Below are positions 47,801-56,600 of a stretch of 64,000 nucleotides of DNA, in pieces; the first letter of the stretch is position 1; every line of letters starts with the position of its first letter. The stretch lies in contig OX031059.1 in NCBI GenBank assembly GCA_943736015.1, positions 19,654,001 through 19,718,000 on the forward strand, written 5' to 3'. Origin of the DNA: Tridacna crocea (lineage: Eukaryota > Mollusca > Bivalvia > Cardiida > Cardiidae). The notes beneath the pieces were generated by a model that was given only the letters and a program-made list of their open reading frames with translations, was not told the origin of the DNA and made no database searches. A program made the position numbers and the translations under genes.

Positions 47801-48799
47801 AACATTATTTCAGTTATATCATGACTGCCCGTATACCAATACATGCTTTCCTTGAGTCTGTTTTATCAGTATTCTGCACAATTTTCTTTCCAGGCCACTG
47901 GCTGCTTTCCCACATAACAATCATTAAGACGATGGTCAGTGGTGAATCTTGTCACAATGACTATTATCAATCCTTGGAAAGAAATTGGCCAAGCCGTGAA
48001 TCGAACCCACAACCCTGTCCTCAAGTCCTGTATGCTACTGACTGAGCTACCATGGCTCTGCATGTTTAGTAAGAAAGAGCCTGACTTTGCCGTAATCATA
48101 AAATGGTCATATATACAGCAGAGCTCCAGATACGAGAGAATAATGGCATTCTATTGTTTCTCTTTCGAACCCTATGTTGTTGGTACTCATTCGAATTGTC
48201 TCATTCAGACAATTCTAATGAGGACCCATAACATAGGGTTTGGTGGAGCTCTGTATACATATTCTATTTCTCAAGATCTATCATAAACCCCAGTTTTGCC
48301 TGGATCATGTTACATAATAAATTATTTTCTTTTGTCAGAAACAGTAACATCAACCTGTAGAAAGTGTGAAGAATTTTCTTACTTTTTAAACTTTTCAGAA
48401 ACATACTAGCAAAAAACTATTCAACCTGCATTTTATTTGATACATAGACAATAAAATAATTTTCTTGCCCAAATCAAAAGCATTGCAGATTAATAGATAA
48501 GAATGTGGCCAAAATATAAATGTCTGTATAGGAATTGGAAAGGGTAAGACCACTGTAGGAAAAGGAGAAAGTGCTGGTTACCAGCACAATGTTTTTAAAA
48601 GCCTTCCCCTTGCGTCATTAAATGTGGGCTTGTATGGTAAAAATTTAATTGTATCTTGTTCCCCTACCTGAGTACCAGCTTCAACCAAAACATGCTTAGA
48701 TGAACTTTCATCTACTATCAATGGATCTTTTTGACTTCGATGAACAAGATGAAAAGTAACTGCTTCATTTTTATTGATGAACCTCTTCTTTTTTCCAGG
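32781..48799 (-). CDS. LTV1: LTV1 ribosome biogenesis factor, spliced gene (start codon unresolved)
   Basis: Eight coding exons on the minus strand join in frame: 48668-48799, 46159-46311, 41309-41535, 39637-39847, 38419-38549, 36280-36466, 34389-34580 and 32781-32894. They total 1,347 nt, or 448 residues plus TGA. The product matches LTV1 end to end: FHLVHRSQKDPL near the N-terminus, DPDIVAALDDDFDFDDP, the EETKSRFTNYSMSSSVIRR block that holds CK1 target serines in LTV1 proteins, the EEKWDCESILSTYSNLYNHP motif, and a basic C-terminus with KKAIKEERK. LTV1 is a late 40S assembly factor released after CK1 phosphorylation. The first exon here starts PGKKKRFINK, so only the initiator (M or M plus one residue) is missing, probably in a separate exon. 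A minus-strand ATTAAA at 32706-32711, about 70 bp past the stop, could be the poly(A) signal. Confidence 0.92.
32996..33185. repeat. GGATTAGCCTG hairpin repeats
   Basis: Two short inverted-repeat elements: AAGTGTTGTTTCGGATCAGC...GCTAATCCAAAACAACACTT (33006-33062) and AAGTGCCGTCTCGGATTAGC...GACGACACTTTACGC (33127-33181). I recall very similar short palindromes as abundant in dreissenid DNA. Non-coding, in LTV1 intron 7. Confidence 0.65.
33613..33799. repeat. TTAA foldback copy, centre half deleted
   Basis: Type A, reverse. One palindrome arm is missing, leaving AACCAGCATTTACTCC. Confidence 0.65.
34389..34580 (-). CDS. LTV1: LTV1 exon G
   Basis: Encodes NTPVKLTGRHGIPEESIALR onward to KKAIKEERK, aligning with the IRISSKTGIPLNVL to KQAIKEERK segment of human LTV1. 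Bounded by gttttacag and gtaggc. Confidence 0.91.
34633..34872. repeat. TTAA foldback copy, 52 bp from LTV1 exon G
   Basis: Type B, reverse. It contains a 15-20 bp duplication in the left arm (AAAGTACAATAAAGTC). Confidence 0.75.
35015..35362. repeat. Two TTAA foldback copies
   Basis: 35015-35123 is a right-end fragment; 35134-35362 is type A forward, full length. Confidence 0.75.
35672..35900. repeat. TTAA foldback copy (type A, forward)
   Basis: Full length. The palindrome arms match in a copy-specific variant: CTGTTGGAAAAGG pairs with CCTTTTCCAACAG. Confidence 0.85.
36147..36243. repeat. Half TTAA foldback copy beside LTV1 exon F
   Basis: Begins at the palindrome centre and keeps only the right half, ending TTAAAGGGTTAA. 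Confidence 0.65.
36280..36466 (-). CDS. LTV1: LTV1 exon F
   Basis: Contains EEKWDCESILSTYSNLYNHP, almost identical to human EAKEKWDCESICSTYSNLYN. Bounded by ccttgtag and gtaagc. A truncated foldback copy begins 36 bp past the donor. Confidence 0.93.
37106..37334. repeat. TTAA foldback copy (type A, reverse)
   Basis: Full length with TTAA both ends. A very degraded copy with an inserted segment follows at about 37585-37916. Confidence 0.8.
38085..38294. repeat. TTAA foldback copy (forward)
   Basis: Shortened left arm; centre reads GCTGGTTTCCAGC. Confidence 0.75.
38419..38549 (-). CDS. LTV1: LTV1 exon E
   Basis: Encodes LYEEYDDDEIGALDDDDIDG through FEKKQQQR, matching FYEQYDDDEIGALDNAELEG of human LTV1. 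Bounded by gttttccag and gtaagc, ending in phase 2. Confidence 0.91.
38679..39370. repeat. Three TTAA foldback copies in a row
   Basis: 38679-38904 is type B reverse, 38963-39170 is a worn forward copy, and 39168-39370 is a reverse copy that abuts it. Confidence 0.65.
39379..39605. repeat. TTAA foldback copy, 31 bp from the LTV1 exon D donor
   Basis: Type A, reverse. Centre is GCTGGTGACCAGC, with a single mispaired position. Confidence 0.8.
39637..39847 (-). CDS. LTV1: LTV1 exon D (SMSSS phospho-block)
   Basis: Encodes LADGSDLENVSD through EETKSRFTNYSMSSSVIRR and DDRFEK. The Ser cluster aligns with the CK1-phosphorylated block of yeast and human LTV1. Bounded by gtatttcag and gtatgg. Confidence 0.92.
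39979..40972. repeat. TTAA foldback copy split by a 760-bp repeat
   Basis: The left end (39979-40018) and the main part (about 40785-40972) are separated by the element at 40019-40780. Confidence 0.7.
40019..40780 (-). repeat. Hairpin-headed repeat, reverse copy
   Basis: On the minus strand it starts near CCTCACTTGAGCACAGCATG and ends GCCATCTTGGCCCTCTTGT. It therefore links the AGCTCACCTGAGCAC head to the ACAAGAGGGCCAAGATGG end in one element. A shorter ACAAGAGGGTCATAATGG piece lies at 47568-47640. Confidence 0.65.
40969..41196. repeat. TTAA foldback copy (type A, forward), 112 bp past LTV1 exon C
   Basis: Near-perfect palindrome of about 66 bp. It shares its first TTAA with the preceding copy. 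Confidence 0.88.
41309..41535 (-). CDS. LTV1: LTV1 exon C (acidic region)
   Basis: Encodes QLNITLPASVFQSDFEKNVG, then DPDIVAALDDDFDFDDPENQ. Ends in phase 2 before gtaaga. Near-identical foldback repeats lie 96 bp upstream and 112 bp downstream. Confidence 0.92.
41632..41860. repeat. TTAA foldback copy (type A, forward), 96 bp before LTV1 exon C
   Basis: Very close in sequence to the copy at 40969, so the exon between them is bracketed by two near-identical foldbacks. Confidence 0.85.
42838..43135 (-). mobile_element. tRNA-derived SINE, second copy
   Basis: The minus strand shows TAGCTCAGTCAGTAGTGAAC (A box) and GGTTCGATCCC (B box), closer to the tRNA consensus than the first copy. The tail matches AACATTATTTCAGTTATATC. 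Confidence 0.8.
44400..44628. repeat. TTAA foldback copy (type B, reverse)
   Basis: Inside the 3.4-kb element. The palindrome has several mismatches (GCAGGCTACCAGTA). Confidence 0.7.
44757..44979. repeat. TTAA foldback copy (type A, reverse)
   Basis: Inside the 3.4-kb element, full length, TTAA both ends. Confidence 0.8.
45344..46024. other. LTV1 intron, nothing recognised
   Basis: AT-rich, without exon signals or named repeats. Confidence 0.3.
46025..46143. repeat. Decayed TTAA foldback copy, 15 bp past the LTV1 exon B donor
   Basis: Retains GTGGGAAAAGG / TTTCTCTGTGTCCCAC arms and a GGTAAAGGGCTAA end. Confidence 0.55.
46159..46311 (-). CDS. LTV1: LTV1 exon B
   Basis: Encodes DVEKRKAEQRKFGVFYEDEY and on to DKEPK, matching ERRAEQRKYGVFFDDDYDY in human LTV1. 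It is bounded by aaaagcag and gtaagt. An acceptor 3 nt upstream (adding Gln) is possible. Confidence 0.9.
46579..47475. repeat. Chain of four TTAA foldback copies
   Basis: 46579-46762 (reverse, centre reduced), 46763-46984 (forward), about 47008-47233 (reverse) and 47230-47475 (hybrid: reverse left half, forward right half). The last looks like a recombinant of two copies in opposite orientation. Confidence 0.65.
47767..48060 (-). mobile_element. tRNA-derived SINE, third copy
   Basis: The minus strand reads TAGCTCAGTCAGTAGCAT and GGTTCGATTCACGGC, the best-preserved Pol III boxes of the three. The tail TGATTGATTGAATGG is at the plus-strand left. Confidence 0.82.
48119..48256. repeat. CAGAGCTCCA hairpin MITE
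   Basis: Inverted ends CAGAGCTCCA / TGGAGCTCTG surround a foldback with AACCCTATGTTGTTGG / CCCATAACATAGGGTT. Relatives are at 57683-57868 and 58027-58440. Confidence 0.65.
48450..48648. repeat. Worn TTAA foldback copy, 19 bp past the LTV1 exon A donor
   Basis: One palindrome arm is lost; GTGCTGGTTACCAGCAC remains. Confidence 0.6.
48668..48799 (-). CDS. LTV1: LTV1 exon A (N-terminal)
   Basis: Reads PGKKKRFINKNEAVTFHLVH onward to LVEAGTQ, between ctttttcag and gtagggg. The FHLVHRSQ motif is diagnostic. A degenerate foldback copy lies about 19 bp beyond its donor. Confidence 0.92.
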
Positions 48800-48879
48800 C
48801 TGAAAAAGAAAAAAAAAAGTTTAGGGAAAGGATTATCATAGTTATAACGGACAAGCTTTATAAACAGATGTGATTTCTG

Positions 48880-49106
48880 TTAACTCTTTACCAATAAATC
48901 CCTGGTTTTTACAACCCCGAGACAGAAAACCTTTGGAAAACATTTTGGGAAAAGGGAAAAATGCTGGTTACCAGCATTCTCTCCTTTTTCCAAAATGTTT
49001 TCTTTTCTACTGGGAACAAATTTTAGTTTTTGAGTTACGATTATTTTGTCTGCAAGTGCTTTCAGTTTTGACTGGTCTATAATTTTGTCCTTTGGGAAAG
49101 GGTAAA
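48880..49106. repeat. TTAA foldback copy (type B, forward)
   Basis: Just upstream (LTV1 sense) of exon A. Mismatched centre, intact left TTAA. Confidence 0.7.
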
Positions 49107-49556
49107 AATGTAACCAAAAGTTTTCATCTACTTAAGTCTTTAATGTTTTCTTCTACATTTAATGTTGAGCCAAACCTGACAACCACCTGCATTAAAGAAC
49201 CTGCTGTTGGAACTGTACATGTGAAATACCAACCGCCACCTCCAAATAGGTGACTTCCTGGAGTCTCTAACCATGCAAATTACAATTTTGGGGGCTCATT
49301 ATGCATGTATGGGTGACCATTAAACTTCAAACAAACTTCAAAAAAATTTTTACCAGGTTATTCAGACTATTCCAATTGATGACTGCAACTCTGAAAAGAA
49401 ACTCTAAGCATCTCAAAAATTTTCCATCATTCCCTTCAAATCTGTAAGTATTATGTAATTGTTCTCCTCAGACAGACACAAAATTTTGTATGTGTCTGGG
49501 TAATGGACAACAACAAATTGATTCAAAATAAAAGAAAAATAACTTTTACATGAAGA

Positions 49557-49783
49557 TTAACTCTTTATTACACGACAAATTTTAGACTGAAGCAATTTGA
49601 AAGCATTTGCAGACGACAAAATAAAGGTGACTGAAAAATTGAAATTAGATCTGGGAAGGGTAGAAAACACTGTGGGAAAAGGAGAAAATGCTGGTTACCA
49701 GCATTTTCTCCTTTTCCTACAGTGTTTTCAAAGGCTTCTTTCTCAGGGGCATCAAAAGTAGGGATTGTGTGGTAATGGGTTAA
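49557..49783. repeat. TTAA foldback copy (type A, reverse)
   Basis: Full length, TTAA both ends. Confidence 0.83.
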
Positions 49784-50051
49784 TGTGTAAAGTTTTTCAT
49801 GTGTAACTTCTAAAAGTGTAATTTCTTAAATGCATGTATTAAGCTACATTTAATATTTCAATACCCTCCACTGGTTACTAGTATTAAGTATGGCTACAAG
49901 ATTGTAAAAAGTTCGCCCCAAAAATCGATTGTTCAGTCCTGCAATTCGAGACCCCTGCTATAAGCAACCACTTTTTAAGATTTTCCTCATGTGATCTCTA
50001 AAACCAGATTTGACTGTACTTAAATAGTTCAATTATTTGCTTTGGCTTTTT

Positions 50052-50280
50052 AGTAACACTTTACCAAACAACAAAATATTAGACTGGTCCAAATTGAATG
50101 CATCTGCAGACAACAAAATAAAAGCAACTCGAAACTTGAAATTTGTTTCCAGCATAGAAAACATAGTGGGAAAAGGAAAAAATGCTGATTACCAGCATTT
50201 TCTCCTTTTTCCTACATTGTTTTCAAAAGGTTTTTATCTCAGAATGGTTAAAAACCAGAGATTGTTTGGTAAAAGGTTAA
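50052..50280. repeat. TTAA foldback copy (type B, reverse)
   Basis: Full length with a GTAA variant at the left end. Confidence 0.78.
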
Positions 50281-50664
50281 ACTTTATGTTAGTAACTTCT
50301 TATACTATCAAACAATGAAAAAATGATTATTTGTGCTAGATGCTTTAACTAAAGGAGGTTTAATCTATTATACCCAGCAAGCTATCACATTAATTCTTGA
50401 TCTACAAAATCCCTGTGTCTAACATACAACCGAATCATGGGGTAAACTGGTCATTTGACATCAGGCTTTAAAAAAAACAAATATAAACTTGCAAATACCC
50501 GCCAGAATTGGAAAATGCAAGCTAAAATTTCTGGCAAATGAATGAGAAATGTGAGAGCAAATCATTAAAAGGTCAATGTGAATACATGTACCAAATAAAG
50601 TGTTTGTAATTCTTTTCATGGATAAACATTTGTCATGATACATGTATTCAGATGTGATATATGA

Positions 50665-50855
50665 CTAACTCATTCACAAAAATGGTCCACCATTGTAAAT
50701 TTTGTGGAAATTTGACTTGTCTGTAATAGGGTAGAAAACACTGTGGGAAAAGAAGAAAATCCTGGTTATCAGCACTTTCTCATTTTCTCACAATGTTTTC
50801 AAAAATAATTTTTTACAGGGTTGTTAAAACTCCAGATTGTGTGGTACAGGGTAAA
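50665..50855. repeat. Worn TTAA foldback copy
   Basis: Left arm truncated; centre reads CCTGGTTATCAGCA. Confidence 0.55.
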
Positions 50856-51150
50856 AATTGTAGAATACCACAGTTACTAACCCCACAATTGCATGTAACC
50901 CTTTAATAGGAAGTTGGTAGGCATGGTAGGTTTAAAAAGAAATTAAGTCCAAAGTTGATTTTGAGAGTGGAAATTAAAGACACTTGCTAAAATTTGCCAG
51001 TGGATAAAAAACCGAAGTTTGTACCCTGGACAAGCAGGAAATTGACCAAATCAGACCAAGAGCACAAGGTTTTGAACAAGGTCGGTCTTCCTGGACTGCT
51101 TAGAATGTAAGGTTGAATGATGGAAACAAGTGTATTCTTAACTGTATGTT

Positions 51151-51378
51151 TTAACCCTTTACCAAACAACAAAATTTTGGAATGTCCAAAGCTGAAAGCA
51201 CTTGCAGACAACAAAATAAACGTGACTCAAAATCTGAAGATTGTTTCCAGCTGGGTAGAAACATTGTGGGAAAAGGAGAAAATGCTGTTTACCAGCATTT
51301 TCTTCTTTTCCCAAAATGTTTTTAAAAGGCTTCTTTTCCAGGGTCGTAAAAACCAGGGATTGTTCGGTAAAGGGTTAA
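51151..51378. repeat. TTAA foldback copy (type B, reverse)
   Basis: Full length, TTAA both ends. Confidence 0.82.
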
Positions 51379-51399
51379 ACAGTTAAAACTGTTCTGTTC

Positions 51400-51960
51400 A
51401 ATATTCCAGAAGTGGTCAATACTGGTCAACTGTATTTGTAGAGGTCTTTTGAAAATTTTGAAGGTCAGATGAGTTTTAAAAGGACAGTTATGCCATCTTG
51501 TGATTAATTAATTAATTTATTTTTTTTTTAATCATTTTGGTTGAATAGTCACCAATATGTAAGAGTTAAGTTGAGTAAAAAAATATTGTTTTATCCTCGC
51601 CAAGGGTATTAATCACCTGGCCTTTGTCAGTTTTCCAAAACTGCAGAAGTTGCAAATAAAGTCTCTAGGTTACATTTTTGACACCTAAGGTAATTGCTTG
51701 ATGATAAAAGATATCATCTTGACTGCATATAAGTCAATACTTCACACTTCAGGAGGAAAGCCTTTTGTCAAGTATATCAATATCATATCCAAATAGGAAC
51801 ACATGATTGGTTACTTAGGTAACTAAGGTAAGTAGATTTAAGCCACACCTACTGGGGTAAAAAGGGGTAATTTTTACTCCTTTTAATGTTTTGACACCAA
51901 TTAAAAGCTGTAGCAAGACACTTAAATATGTAATGCAAAGAAACTAATGAATCCTCACCA
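51400..51960. repeat. GGTCAATACTGGTC element, partial
   Basis: Carries the AGTGGTCAATACTGGTCAAC end and an internal segment (GTGTCAAGTATTC-type and GGTGTGGCTTAA) that reappears inverted at 59390-59650. Confidence 0.55.
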
Positions 51961-51976
51961 TTGTTAAGTTGATCAG

Positions 51977-52411
51977 TTAACCCATTAACACACAATCCCT
52001 TCTTTTGACGCCCCTGAGAAAAAAGCCTTTAGAAAACATTGTGGGAAAAGGAGAAAATGCTGATGACCAGCATTTTCTCCTTTTCCCACAATGTTTTCTA
52101 CCCTTCCTAGAACAAATTTCAATTTTTCAGTCACCTTTATTTTGTTGTCTGCAAATGCTTTCGATTTGGACTTGTTTAAAATTTTGTTGTCTGCTGTTAA
52201 AATGGAATTTTGATGACTTGCTAGGTATAATGCATCCAAGAAATGCACTTAACCTTGTTTTGCCACAGCATGGCCAGCATTTTCTCCTTTACCCACAATG
52301 TTTTCTACTCTTCACAAAACTAATTTCAAAATTTCAGTCTCTTTTATTTTGTCGTCTGCAAATGCTTTCAATTTGGACCAGCCTACAATACTGTCGTTTG
52401 GTAATGAGTTA
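51977..52411. repeat. Two TTAA foldback copies
   Basis: 51977-52198 is type A forward with an altered right end. 52262-52411 begins at the centre and keeps only the right half. Confidence 0.68.
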
Positions 52412-53331
52412 AACTACCGGCATGTTACATCAAATAGGAAAGCCAATCCAATTATACCATATATGCCTATTTCATTAGCTGTCATTGGAAATTATGTCTC
52501 ATAGAGCCATTTGAAAAGATACAGGTAAAGTCATCTTTACTCCAGACATGTTTAATGAGGGCTGATGTGAAGGTGTCTGTGATGACCAGTCACAAACATA
52601 GCATCAGACTCGGAGCAGACCCTTCTGGCTTCAGACTGGCGGTATACTGTATCCGAGCAAACCTTCAGACTGAAGATAGTCTGTTTCCTTTTCCAACTTT
52701 TTACTACTGTTTCATTAACAGGCATCTTTACTTAAACCACCTTTAATTCGTCATCTGAATAAGTTTTCAGTTTAGACATGGCTGCACTTGACAAGTAGTT
52801 TTGGGTTCGAAGTGTCTTTGGAACGAGTTGTACTTGATTTTTTTATTTTGTGGATATACATGTACGTTTTAATGATTAGCGAAAAAAATTAAACTGTTTA
52901 GAATTTTTACTTTAGTGTTCTCAGCAAATATATAGGAAACAAAAAGAGTTACCATGATGAATAATGACTAGTTCTGGTAAATATGAGATATTTCTCAATC
53001 ACAGGTTTTTCTCTACCCTATTGACCACCATGACAGACATGTGCGTCTTAATTGCTGGTTCTGTCCAATGAAAAGCTGTTATTTCTCTTATTCTTTTGAC
53101 CAATCAGACAAACGTATGATGTGACATAGAGCCACCTGGCGAATAGTTCAATGTAGTGACAAAAATCGCAAAAGAATTAGTCCTGCAATGCATGATAACA
53201 CTTGAGTTGTATGCTCTGAAACGCTTCTTAGACATCAAACACAAACAGAAAATGATACTCTAAGATGCAAAAAATTATATAACGCCTAATTACATCAATT
53301 ACTTCAGTTTTTCATAAACATGATTTACGTC

Positions 53332-53544
53332 CCTTGATCAGCCCTAATATCCTATCGTATTCCATGCGCGCGACGACCATTCGGCCTATCTCCGTCAGTA
53401 TACGTCACGCCATTGGAGAGGTTTCCCAGATGGCACTGCGCAGAACAAAATTGTTTAATGTATGGATGTCCGCCATTGTGGTGGGAGAGGATCAGACACC
53501 GCTACGGCATATATGCCTGGATATAGGTGTTTCTGGTCGTCCTG
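53332..53544. promoter_or_regulatory. Probable divergent LTV1/MED26 promoter
   Basis: CpG-containing, repeat-free sequence just upstream of the MED26 start. It holds TACGTCA (53401-53407, half-CRE/ATF-like), an inverted CCAAT box (CCATTGG about 53410-53416) and CCGCCATTG (about 53470-53478), the reverse of a YY1-type CAATGGCGG. These sites are common in housekeeping promoters. That LTV1 also starts here is inferred from orientation and from the absence of another promoter-like stretch above 48.8 kb. Confidence 0.5.
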
Positions 53545-53607
53545 ATGCAGTACACTCCTTCTCAGTTAAAGGAAAAGTTGTTAGAAGGCATAGATAACGA
53601 AAATAAT
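53545..53607 (+). CDS. MED26: MED26 coding exon 1
   Basis: Encodes MQYTPSQLKEKLLEGIDNEN plus N, then gtaaga. It was found by matching the ALDNNYNVVDM-type junction of animal MED26 proteins; the next exon begins VVDM. The ATG is the first in this frame. Confidence 0.88.
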
Positions 53608-56600
53608 GTAAGAATATATATTTTTCAGGAACATATCGCAGTTTAAGAGTTCAGTCGTCGGCCCGACCACGGCCGACATGGCAGAGACAAGTCGATCACT
53701 TGGTTGCGGAGTAATTATCAGCCTATTTTGGTGCCTAAATACTGTATTTGCTGCGTACTTTTGGGGTTTATGAAACAATTTGGGTCTCTTTATTATGCTG
53801 GTGTAGCAAAGACGGACAAATACAGAGACAATCTCGTAAAGCGTGTTAAAAATGAATATACACTTCTAATGCTTGTATGGTGTGTATAATCAAAATGTCC
53901 CGTAATGCTACAACTTAGATGAGACCTTTGATGTTCTGACGGAGATGTATGCTTTTTCTGTTTGTAAGATAAAACATAGTCACCAAGTAATTTGAATTGC
54001 TCTATTCATTGGAAGATTTTGTTCAGGCCTTATGACTTGTGAATTGACGAGTATTTTATTGTAAACCAAATTGATTATTTGTCAATGTTAACAATGTGAT
54101 ACCCCACACTAACAGAATGCAAAAGTGTATGGACTTATTCATACATAGAATATGCAGATAACAATTTAACCCATTACCAAACGACAAAATTTTAGACTAG
54201 TCCAAATTGAAAGCACCTGCAGATGACAAAATAAACATAAATCAAAAATTGGAATTTGTTTCCAGCAGGATAGAAAACATTGTGGGAAAAGGAGAAAATG
54301 CTGATAAACATCATTTTCTCCTTTTCCTACAATGTTTTCAAAAGGCTTCTATCTCAGTCATAAACCTAGGGATTGTTTGGTAGATTTATGAATGTTTGGG
54401 TAACAGACGAGTTTGGTAACATAGACTTAAAGAGTAAATCAGTTGGATGTTTCGCAAACAAAGCAATTATATAGTGTTTATGTATCGTGGCGTTCTTTAC
54501 ACCCAATGCATGACTTTATTTTATTCAAACTTTTGTTTTCAAAACCTTAATTTGTAATTTCCACTATGTCTTATAAATAATTTCTTGTTATGAACCTCAT
54601 TCCATGGAGTTCCGGATGTTTCGGTAACAGACAATTTCGGTAACATAGACTAATAGAGTAAATAGATTGGATGTTTCGGTAACAAAGCAATTATATAGTG
54701 TTTATGTATCGTGATGTTCTTTACACCAACGCATGGCTTTATTTCGTTATTTAAAAAATTTAATTTGTAATTTCCGCTATGTTTCATCAGTATTTTTTGT
54801 TATGTACCTCATTTCATGCTGTATGTATTGACCATATGGATTTCATAATTCAGCAATAGAAGGTGGAAAGTGAAAAATAAAAGGTTTGAATCTATCTATT
54901 AAGGGACAACTGGGTGAAAAGTGCAAAAGTAATAGCTTTGAACATAACAAAGCCATACATTAGGTGTCACAGGTCATAAACACAATATAATTGCTTTGTT
55001 ACTGAAACGTCCAGTCGATTTACTTTATAAGTCTATGTTACCGAACTCGTCTGTTACCGAAACATCTGTCACCTATTTCATGCTGTATACATGTATTGAC
55101 CATGTGGATTGCCTATCTATCAAGCGAAAAGGGTTTTAACTTGAAAAAAATACAGGATTTAAACCTATCTATTAAGGGATAAATGGGTGAAAAGTGCAAA
55201 AGTAAAAGGTTTGAACAAAATAGTCATGTGTTAGGTGTAGAGAACGTCACAGAACAAAAACACAATATAATTGCTTTGTTTTGGAAACATCCAATTGATT
55301 TACTCTAAAAGTCTATGTTACTGAACTCGTCTGTTACCGAAACATCTGTCACCCGTTTGGTAAAGGGTTAAATGATGTTCAGATGGTGAGAGTTACGTAA
55401 AATAGTAACAACGTTGAATACTATGAGAAAAGGAGAAAATTCTGGTTTCCAGTAATATTCTCCATTCTCTAGGATTGTAGAAACAAGGAACAGTTACATT
55501 TAGGTAAAAGGAAAAGTGGCTGAAGCGCAATGAAATATATGGGGATGTTTTGAACAATTCAGTGGAAATAAATGACATTCTAAGCAAATTTGGGATGTTC
55601 TAATTGGATACCATTTTTGTCCTTTCCTCATTGTTTGAGCCTTATCATACTAGAGCTGGGGCGATATCATCGATGCATCGGTGCATCGTGATATTTTTGC
55701 TGGCGATAGTATATCGCGATACTTACTCATTGTATCGATACTTGGCGATACTTTTACGTCGTGTCGTGTGCAGAGTGTTTGCGATCACGTATATATGTAC
55801 ATGATTCGTGTATAAAATAGAAAAAAATACACACAGTTTGCCTCTGCTATACATACAAGAACGTTAAAAAACTCGCCCTAGAGACAATGAAATTCATAAA
55901 ACTTTGTAATTTGGGGAATAATTTGCAGCGTAATGTTTACAGTCACTCGCTCTAGCTTAGGGTTTCCTTTAAAATATAGTTGCTAATTCGGAATGTTCTA
56001 AGGTTATCATATTTTCTTTGTGCCCAAAAAGTTGCGGCTGTGTTTTGATCGGTTTGCCTCCTCAATAGTTTTGTCAAAAGGACTGTAAATAGAATAAAGC
56101 ATTAATTAACAAGGTCATTTGAATTAACGGACGAATATATGCTGCAATTCGATTATTTGCTAGCGAAAGATAGCACAGTTTGAATTGTCTTTGTTCTTTT
56201 TGAATAACAAATGAATGAGATGTGGATCGGCAACTGTCTTCCGAAGTTGACTGTAGTGCGGGTTTTGACGTTGGGAAATTGAATTGATGTCTTTGACGCT
56301 GAAAAGTATCTGCCTAATTGTCAGTCTGACGCATTACGTTATGGTCTAGAGCTTCATATAACCTATCCAGCAGAATTATGGGCTAAACACGATCAGTAGA
56401 AAATGCAGAAGACACGCACATGATCATGAAGCTGGCAAGTTATTTATGACAACATAATAAAGGCGTTTATCCTCTTATCTAGTGTAAAAGAACAGATTTT
56501 AAAGTTTCCTGCTATTCAAAATGACAAATTGATGTCAAATCATGTAGTAATACTTCTCCAAAAATTATTTGTCACGAAAAAATAGATCGCCAAAAAACCG

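Noticed and set aside
47767..48060. Possible tRNA gene from the A/B-box sequence
   Set aside because: The sequence cannot form a full cloverleaf and continues into the SINE body shared with two other copies.
53334..53597. 87-aa ORF over the MED26 start region
   Set aside because: Overlaps MED26 exon 1 in another frame; only the MQYTPSQLKEK frame continues into VVDM.
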